From Candidatus Segatella caccae (GTDB lineage: Bacteria > Bacteroidota > Bacteroidia > Bacteroidales > Bacteroidaceae): 19,969 nt of DNA. Position 1 is the first letter of the stretch. Each line of letters begins with the position of its first letter. This document shows positions 15,701 through 19,969 of this stretch, in pieces. Where the stretch lies: positions 1 through 19,969 of the forward strand of contig USOQ01000049.1 in assembly GCA_900556395.1 (NCBI GenBank), written 5' to 3'. The position numbers and the translations under genes were made by a program. The notes beneath the pieces were generated by a model. It was not told where the DNA came from, did not search any database, and saw only the letters and a program-made list of their open reading frames with translations.

Positions 15701-16294
15701 TTACTTAGCAAACCAGTTGTGGATAGCTGTATCGTAGTGAGAGCTTACACCGAAAGCACGCTCTGCAAACATCTTGCGGTCTTCGATATCAGTCTCGGCA
15801 CCCTTCTGCTTCAGAATATCGAGCAAAACGCTATATTCTGCCTTGCTGGGCACGATTACTACATCCTTAAAGTTCTTAGCTCCAGCACGAATCAGAGAGA
15901 TACCACCTATATCAATCTTCTCAATGATATCAGCATCACTTGCACCACTTGCCACGGTCTGCTCGAAAGGATAGAGGTCAACAATAACCAGGTCGATTGC
16001 AGGAATCTCAAACTCCTTCATCTGCTCTTGGTCACCTTCGTTGTCACGACGCGCAAGGATTCCACCGAATATTTTTGGATGGAGTGTCTTCACACGACCA
16101 CCCAAGATAGATGGGTAAGTGGTAACATCCTCCACTTTCTGACATTCATAACCGAGCGACTCGATAAACTTCTGAGTACCTCCTGTGCTCAAAAATTTAA
16201 CACCCTCTTCATTCAACTTGGCAAGGAGCTCATCCAAGCCGTCCTTGTGAAAGACAGATACTAACGCTGTCTTAATCTTCTTTGTTTCAGCCAT
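15701..16294 (-). CDS. purH: IMP cyclohydrolase, stand-alone PurH N-terminal domain
   Basis: A 197-residue protein covering only the IMP cyclohydrolase half of bifunctional PurH, which is usually about 510-530 residues. It closes FAICAR to IMP, the last step of purine synthesis. The MGS-like fold is clear: IKTALVSVFHKDGL at the start, LSTGGTQKFIESLG (35-48), YPSILGGRVKTLHPKIFGGIL (60-80), DLVIVDLYPF (101-110) and IEKIDIGGISLIRAGAKN (124-141). K69, Y108, D128 and K140 match the cyclohydrolase site residues known from vertebrate ATIC. It ends cleanly at IHNWFAK, where PurH would continue into the formyltransferase domain. Only 72 bp separate its stop codon from mreB, with no remnant of that domain. 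First gene of the mre operon. Confidence 0.93.
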   Translation of the reverse strand: MAETKKIKTALVSVFHKDGLDELLAKLNEEGVKFLSTGGTQKFIESLGYECQKVEDVTTYPSILGGRVKTLHPKIFGGILARRDNEGDQEQMKEFEIPAIDLVIVDLYPFEQTVASGASDADIIEKIDIGGISLIRAGAKNFKDVVIVPSKAEYSVLLDILKQKGAETDIEDRKMFAERAFGVSSHYDTAIHNWFAK

Positions 16295-16322
16295 TGATTT
16301 TTACATATTTGAAATAATGGTG

Positions 16323-16354
16323 CAAAGGTACGAAGAATATTTGAGTTTACCAAA
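16323..16354 (-). promoter_or_regulatory. Promoter of the purH-mreBCD-mrdA-rodA operon
   Basis: On the minus strand TTTG (16354-16351) is followed after exactly 20 bases by TACCTTTG (16330-16323), a full match to the Bacteroidetes consensus and the same -7 octamer as the tRNA-Pro promoter. Transcription should start near 16316, leaving a leader of only about 20 nt before the ATG at 16294. Confidence 0.9.
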
Positions 16355-16672
16355 AACTACACCTATAATATGATGCTTTTTTAACACATCATGCGACTCC
16401 TGTTTCCTATTTCCAAACCTGATAGGATTTCTGAGTTATTACACAGGCACACCCTTCTGAATTTTAAACTCCCCAAAAGGGGGCACACGCCAACCAAAAC
16501 TCGCAAAATCATGCCACTTTGTCAGAAGAATAAAGAAAATCGAAGATAAAAACAAGTAAAAACAAGACAGATTGTCAGAGACACACTCCTCGGCACACAT
16601 TTCGCTCAACCATTAGCGAACAACAAAAAAAACAAGTATAATAACATCAACCAAATAAGAAAGGAGACATAT
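16355..16672. other. Long leader and regulatory region upstream of clpB
   Basis: This 318-bp stretch between the purH promoter and clpB holds no plausible gene. It contains CCCCAAAAGGGG at 16471-16482, two copies of TTGTCAGA (16519-16526 and 16572-16579), and an inverted repeat TTCGCT-N8-AGCGAA at 16601-16620. I found no exact TTTG/TAnnTTTG promoter facing clpB, so expression may use another sigma factor or a weak promoter. No CIRCE-type operator is present. Confidence 0.5.
16658..16666 (+). promoter_or_regulatory. Strong Shine-Dalgarno sequence of clpB
   Basis: AGAAAGGAG is complementary over nine bases to the 3' end of Bacteroidetes 16S rRNA (CUCCUUUCU, from memory) and is six bases from the ATG at 16673. 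No other start in this window has a comparable site; the others have A-rich upstream sequence. It supports 16673 as the clpB start. Confidence 0.85.
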
Positions 16673-19186
16673 ATGACATTTGACAAATTTACAATCAAAG
16701 CACAAGAGGCGGTGCAAGCCGCTGTAAACACGGCGCAACGCAATGGTCAACAAACCATCGAACCCGTACATCTTCTCAGTGGAATCATTGAGAAAGCACC
16801 AGATATAACCAACTATATCTTCCAAAAATTAGGCATGAATGGTGGACAAATCACCATGCTCTTGCAGCAAGAAATACAACATCTACCTCGCGTACAAGGC
16901 GCAGGCCAGCCTTATCTGTCGGGTGAAACCAATCAGATACTGCTGAGCGCAGAAGACATAGCAAAGAAAATGGGCGATGAATTTGTGAGTGTAGAACCTA
17001 TACTCTTTGCCATCTTGAAAAGCAACTCGACAGCTGCTCGTATTCTGAAAGACGCAGGCGCCAACGAGAAAGACATGATGGCTGCCATACAGACTCTCCG
17101 TCAAGGTCAAAATGTGAAAAGCCAGAGTGCTGACGGAAATTATCAAAGCTTGGAGAAATACGCGAAGAACTTGGTAGAACAGGCCCGAAGCGGAAAACTC
17201 GACCCGGTAATTGGTCGTGACGAAGAAATACGACGCGTGCTCCAAATCTTATCAAGAAGAACGAAAAACAACCCTATCCTTATCGGTGAACCTGGTACAG
17301 GTAAAACTGCTATTGCAGAAGGATTGGCAGAACGTATTGTACGCGGTGACGTACCAGAGAATCTTAAAGACAAACAACTCTTTTCTCTCGACATGGGCGC
17401 ACTGGTAGCTGGTGCTAAATATAAAGGTGAGTTCGAAGAGCGATTGAAGAGTGTCATCAAGGAAGTTACAAACGCCAACGGACAGATTATTCTCTTCATT
17501 GACGAGATTCACACCTTGGTAGGCGCAGGAGGTGGCGAGGGCGCCATGGATGCGGCAAACATTCTGAAGCCAGCATTGGCACGTGGCGAACTGAGAGCCA
17601 TCGGTGCCACAACACTCAACGAATATCAGAAGTACTTCGAGAAAGACAAGGCTTTGGAGCGACGCTTCCAAACCGTCATGGTGAACGAACCTGACGAGGT
17701 TGACGCTATCAGCATCTTGCGAGGCATCAAGGAACGCTACGAAAACCACCACAAGGTTCGTATCCAGGACGATGCGTGCATCGCTGCTGTCAAACTTTCT
17801 GAACGTTACATCTCTGACAGATTCCTCCCCGATAAAGCTATCGACTTGATGGACGAGGCTGCCGCTAAACTTCGTATGGAGCGCGACTCCGTGCCAGAGG
17901 AGCTTGACGAGATTACACGCCACTTAAAACAGCTGGAGATAGAGCGCGAGGCTATCAAGCGCGAGAACGACCAGCCTAAGATTGAACAACTCAACAAAGA
18001 CATCACCAACCTGAAAGAGCAGGAAAAAGACTTCCGTGCTAAATGGGAATCAGAGAGAGAACTCGTCAATAAAATTCAGCAAGACAAACAGGAGATAGAG
18101 AATCTAAAGTTTGAAGCTGAACGCATGGAACGAGAAGGCAACTACGAACGAGTGGCCGAAATAAGATACTCCAAACTGAAGATGCTCGAAGATGATATCA
18201 AGCACATCCAAGAACAGCTAAAGACCACACAGGGAGGAGAAGCCATGATAAGAGAGGAAGTTACTGCCGATGATATCGCAGAGGTGGTAAGCCGCTGGAC
18301 AGGCATACCTGTAAGTCGTATGATGCAGAGCGAACGCGAGAAGCTTCTCCATCTGGAGGAAGAACTCCACAAGAGAGTCATCGGACAAGACGAAGCCATC
18401 ACTGCTGTGAGTGACGCTGTACGACGTTCTCGTGCTGGTCTGCAAGACCCTAAACGCCCTATCGCAAGCTTCATCTTCTTAGGCACCACGGGTGTTGGTA
18501 AGACCGAGCTCGCCAAGGCATTAGCCGAATACCTCTTCAACGATGAATCCATGATGACGCGTATCGACATGAGCGAGTATCAAGAGAAATTCAGCGTCAC
18601 CCGCTTGATAGGAGCGCCTCCAGGATATGTAGGCTATGATGAGGGTGGTCAGCTGACCGAAGCCGTTCGCCGTAAACCATACAGCGTTGTCCTCTTCGAT
18701 GAGATAGAAAAGGCACATCCCGATGTATTCAACACCTTACTTCAGGTATTGGACGACGGCAGACTAACCGACAATAAGGGTCGCGTAGTAAACTTCAAGA
18801 ACACCATCATCATCATGACTTCTAACGCAAGCCGTGACATGTTGAGAAAGACGTTCCGTCCTGAGTTCCTGAACCGTATCGACGACATTATCACCTTTAA
18901 GCCTTTGACAAAGGAGCAGATTGCACAGGTGGTAGAGTTACAGATGAACAGAGTTAAGAAGATGTTAGCTCCACAAGGATTCGAGCTTCGTTGGACTCCT
19001 GCTGCCATCGAATACTTGGCTGAGGTAGGTTACGATCCTGAGTTTGGTGCACGTCCTGTAAAGCGCGCCATCCAAGACTACGTACTAAACGACTTGAGCC
19101 GCAAGATTCTTGCAGAACAGGTTAGCCGCGAGAAACCAATCGTCATCGACCACACAAAAGACGATGGTTTGACATTTAAGAACTAA
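16673..19186 (+). CDS. clpB: ClpB disaggregase with an apparent short deletion in NBD2
   Basis: An 837-residue AAA+ chaperone that, with DnaK, extracts proteins from aggregates after stress. Domain order: Clp N-domain (1-145), NBD1 with Walker A GEPGTGKT (205-212), pore-loop Y250 and Walker B LFIDE (274-278), the coiled-coil middle domain (about 405-520), and NBD2 with Walker A GTTGVGKT (604-611), pore-loop GYVG (651-654), Walker B VVLFDE (672-677), sensor-1 region MTSN (715-718) and sensor-2 GARPVKRAI (792-800). Between MTSN and RPEFLNRID there are only 10 residues, where E. coli ClpB has about 30; this accounts for the length being about 20 short of the usual 857-865. The frame is intact. 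The gene is monocistronic with a strong ribosome-binding site and its own terminator. Confidence 0.96.
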   Translation: MTFDKFTIKAQEAVQAAVNTAQRNGQQTIEPVHLLSGIIEKAPDITNYIFQKLGMNGGQITMLLQQEIQHLPRVQGAGQPYLSGETNQILLSAEDIAKKMGDEFVSVEPILFAILKSNSTAARILKDAGANEKDMMAAIQTLRQGQNVKSQSADGNYQSLEKYAKNLVEQARSGKLDPVIGRDEEIRRVLQILSRRTKNNPILIGEPGTGKTAIAEGLAERIVRGDVPENLKDKQLFSLDMGALVAGAKYKGEFEERLKSVIKEVTNANGQIILFIDEIHTLVGAGGGEGAMDAANILKPALARGELRAIGATTLNEYQKYFEKDKALERRFQTVMVNEPDEVDAISILRGIKERYENHHKVRIQDDACIAAVKLSERYISDRFLPDKAIDLMDEAAAKLRMERDSVPEELDEITRHLKQLEIEREAIKRENDQPKIEQLNKDITNLKEQEKDFRAKWESERELVNKIQQDKQEIENLKFEAERMEREGNYERVAEIRYSKLKMLEDDIKHIQEQLKTTQGGEAMIREEVTADDIAEVVSRWTGIPVSRMMQSEREKLLHLEEELHKRVIGQDEAITAVSDAVRRSRAGLQDPKRPIASFIFLGTTGVGKTELAKALAEYLFNDESMMTRIDMSEYQEKFSVTRLIGAPPGYVGYDEGGQLTEAVRRKPYSVVLFDEIEKAHPDVFNTLLQVLDDGRLTDNKGRVVNFKNTIIIMTSNASRDMLRKTFRPEFLNRIDDIITFKPLTKEQIAQVVELQMNRVKKMLAPQGFELRWTPAAIEYLAEVGYDPEFGARPVKRAIQDYVLNDLSRKILAEQVSREKPIVIDHTKDDGLTFKN

Positions 19187-19248
19187 CAGCACTGCATGGT
19201 ATTGACCTGCATCCTGTCACGACAACAAGAGTGGTATACTATAACACA

Positions 19249-19292
19249 AAGGTTCCTCCAATGGGATTATCCCATAGAGGAACTTTTTTTTT
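19249..19292 (+). terminator. Intrinsic terminator of clpB
   Basis: AAGGTTCCTC pairs with GAGGAACTT (one G-T pair) and encloses a second stem ATGGGA/TCCCAT with a three-base loop; a run of nine T follows at 19284-19292. It lies about 60 bp past the clpB stop codon. Confidence 0.92.
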
Positions 19293-19669
19293 GTAATTAC
19301 TCAACTTCCACAATTTCCGTACATACGAAACTTCAGTAATTATATGCACAACAATCCTTCTAAGTTCGTCTTGAAATACAAGTACTTACGTTGACCATCG
19401 CAAATATCTTCATAAGGACTTCCACTTAGATTCATTAAAAAATTAAAAGAAGTTTCGACAATATCCACTCTGTATATTACCGCAAACAACCAATAAACGA
19501 TAAATATAATATTATTTTGCTCTTCCATAAAAAAATAGCAAGACTATAGGAAGAGCCCCTGTGTTTAAAAACTATTTCCTAAAGAAGTGATTATCAACAT
19601 GATTTATAACGCAACCAAGAAAACAAGAAAAGCCCTGAACAAACTAAGAAAACAGGCTCTCAAAAAGCC
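19293..19669. other. AT-rich intergenic stretch without a convincing gene
   Basis: Only short ORFs occur here (62 codons on the minus strand, 73 on the plus strand that runs on into the small-RNA region). Neither has a recognisable domain or start signal. The stretch contains the second copy of the 22-bp repeat and an inverted repeat CTCTTCC (19520-19526) / GGAAGAG (19549-19555). Confidence 0.6.
19378..19413. repeat. Second copy of the dispersed 22-bp repeat
   Basis: The unit at 19378-19399 contains AAGTACTTACGTTGACCATC and is followed directly by a second, partial unit CGCAAATATCTTCAT-like (19399-19413). The junction matches the end of the 9465-9552 array (units 3 and 4) closely: AAGTACTT(G/A)CG, CCATCGCAA and TATCTTCAT are shared in the same order, spacing and orientation. 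It lies about 190 bp past clpB. Confidence 0.8.
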
Positions 19670-19696
19670 AAAAAAGCCCCGACATCTCGTCGGGGC
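19670..19696 (-). terminator. Minus-strand intrinsic terminator
   Basis: GCCCCGAC (19676-19683) and GTCGGGGC (19689-19696) form a perfect 8-bp G/C stem around a five-base loop. Read on the minus strand it is followed at once by six T (19675-19670). On the plus strand it is followed by AATTC, so its polarity is minus. Confidence 0.9.
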
Positions 19697-19780
19697 AATT
19701 CTTACGTTTTTGAATGTTTCAGCAGTTTTGTGTTTTTTATGTAGTTATGATCTTTTTGAAAATCAGTTTGTGTTTCTTTT
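19670..19780 (-). ncRNA. Candidate small RNA (about 110 nt)
   Basis: A good promoter on the minus strand (19787-19819) and a strong terminator (19670-19696) bracket about 110 nt. The predicted transcript has no AUG before the terminator hairpin. Its body is A-rich and poorly structured, with repeated AAACAC / AAAAAC words, and ends in the G/C hairpin. This fits a Bacteroidetes small RNA, or a leader that ends in an attenuator. I do not recognise a known family. Confidence 0.5.
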
Positions 19781-19786
19781 CGAGTG

Positions 19787-19819
19787 CAAATATAATACAA
19801 AAAATTGATTTACATCAAA
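19787..19819 (-). promoter_or_regulatory. Bacteroidetes-type promoter on the minus strand
   Basis: Read on the minus strand, TTTG (19819-19816) is followed after 21 bases by TATATTTG (19794-19787), a full match to TTTG-N19/21-TAnnTTTG. Transcription should start near 19780, toward the terminator at 19696-19670. Confidence 0.8.
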
Positions 19820-19848
19820 TATATTTCTCTTTTTTACGCAAAAAATAA

Positions 19849-19862
19849 CGTAAACGTTTGCG
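19849..19862. promoter_or_regulatory. LacI-family-like operator
   Basis: CGTAAACGTTTGCG is a near-perfect palindrome about a central CG, with one asymmetric pair. The AAACGTTT core with flanking CG is the pattern of LacI/PurR-family operators. It lies about 30 bp upstream of the -33 element of the minus-strand promoter at 19787-19819 and could instead control a gene beyond the right edge. A LacI-family regulator is not seen in the window. Confidence 0.4.
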
Positions 19863-19969
19863 GTATTTGCTCTTCTTTTCATGACAAAACAGAGCCTTTT
19901 TCTTAAAGAAAGTACATATAAAAAGTGTTTGAGAGAAGAATGAGGAAAGTTTACTGGTTATCAGTTACT

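Noticed and set aside
15719..16264. 181-codon plus-strand ORF opposite purH
   Set aside because: It lies entirely antisense to the IMP cyclohydrolase gene, whose residues are clearly conserved.
16601..16620. CIRCE (HrcA) operator before clpB
   Set aside because: The inverted repeat does not match TTAGCACTC-N9-GAGTGCTAA in sequence or arm length.
19340..19528. 62-codon minus-strand ORF in the clpB downstream gap
   Set aside because: Its C-terminal third is a translation of the 22-bp repeat, and no clear promoter precedes it (only a one-mismatch -7-like TAGTCTTG).
19587..19808. 73-codon plus-strand ORF with a Lys/Arg-rich start
   Set aside because: It runs through the strong minus-strand terminator hairpin and the opposing promoter, has no domain, and its composition reflects A-rich DNA.

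Overview
The window looks like a chromosomal segment of a member of the Bacteroidales, most likely Prevotella or a close relative. Four things support this: gene order and protein sequences of Bacteroidales type (tpiA-SPOR-folE-xth, metF-holB-ricT-gldH, purH-mreBCD-mrdA-rodA), a GldH lipoprotein, promoters of the Bacteroidetes form TTTG-N20/21-TAnnTTTG, and near absence of Shine-Dalgarno sequences. All genes are housekeeping or cell-envelope genes. I see no phage, insertion sequence, CRISPR array or defence island.

Layout. (1) 1-2403, plus strand: the 3' end of tpiA, a secreted SPOR-domain protein, folE and xth; an AT-rich inverted repeat separates folE and xth. (2) 2523-2706: a tRNA-Pro(GGG) unit with its own promoter and strong terminator. 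(3) 2893-3570: a small lipoprotein of unknown function, then a terminator region shared with the converging gene. (4) 3742-5202, minus strand: a XylE-like sugar:proton symporter. (5) 5328-9450, plus strand: metF, holB (delta prime), ricT/PSP1 and gldH. (6) 9451-9687: a tandem 22-bp repeat and a long perfect bidirectional terminator. (7) 9688-16294, minus strand: the elongasome operon, read as IMP cyclohydrolase, mreB, mreC, mreD, mrdA (PBP2), rodA, with a textbook promoter before the first gene. (8) 16673-19186, plus strand: clpB with a strong Shine-Dalgarno sequence and its own terminator. (9) 19293-19969: no convincing protein gene, but a second copy of the 22-bp repeat, a promoter-terminator pair on the minus strand that could make a ~110-nt small RNA, and a LacI-family-like operator.

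How the genes work together. The long minus-strand operon supplies the lateral-wall synthesis machine: MreB filament, MreC/MreD scaffold, RodA glycosyltransferase and PBP2 transpeptidase, led by a purine-synthesis enzyme. folE and metF belong to pterin/folate and one-carbon metabolism but are in separate units. 

The observations most worth a second look are: an apparent ~20-residue deletion in the second ATPase domain of ClpB; a stand-alone IMP cyclohydrolase domain in place of bifunctional PurH; the dispersed 22-bp repeat family; the candidate small RNA at 19670-19819; and loss of the zinc-module cysteines in HolB. Family comparisons are from memory; no alignment or database search was run.
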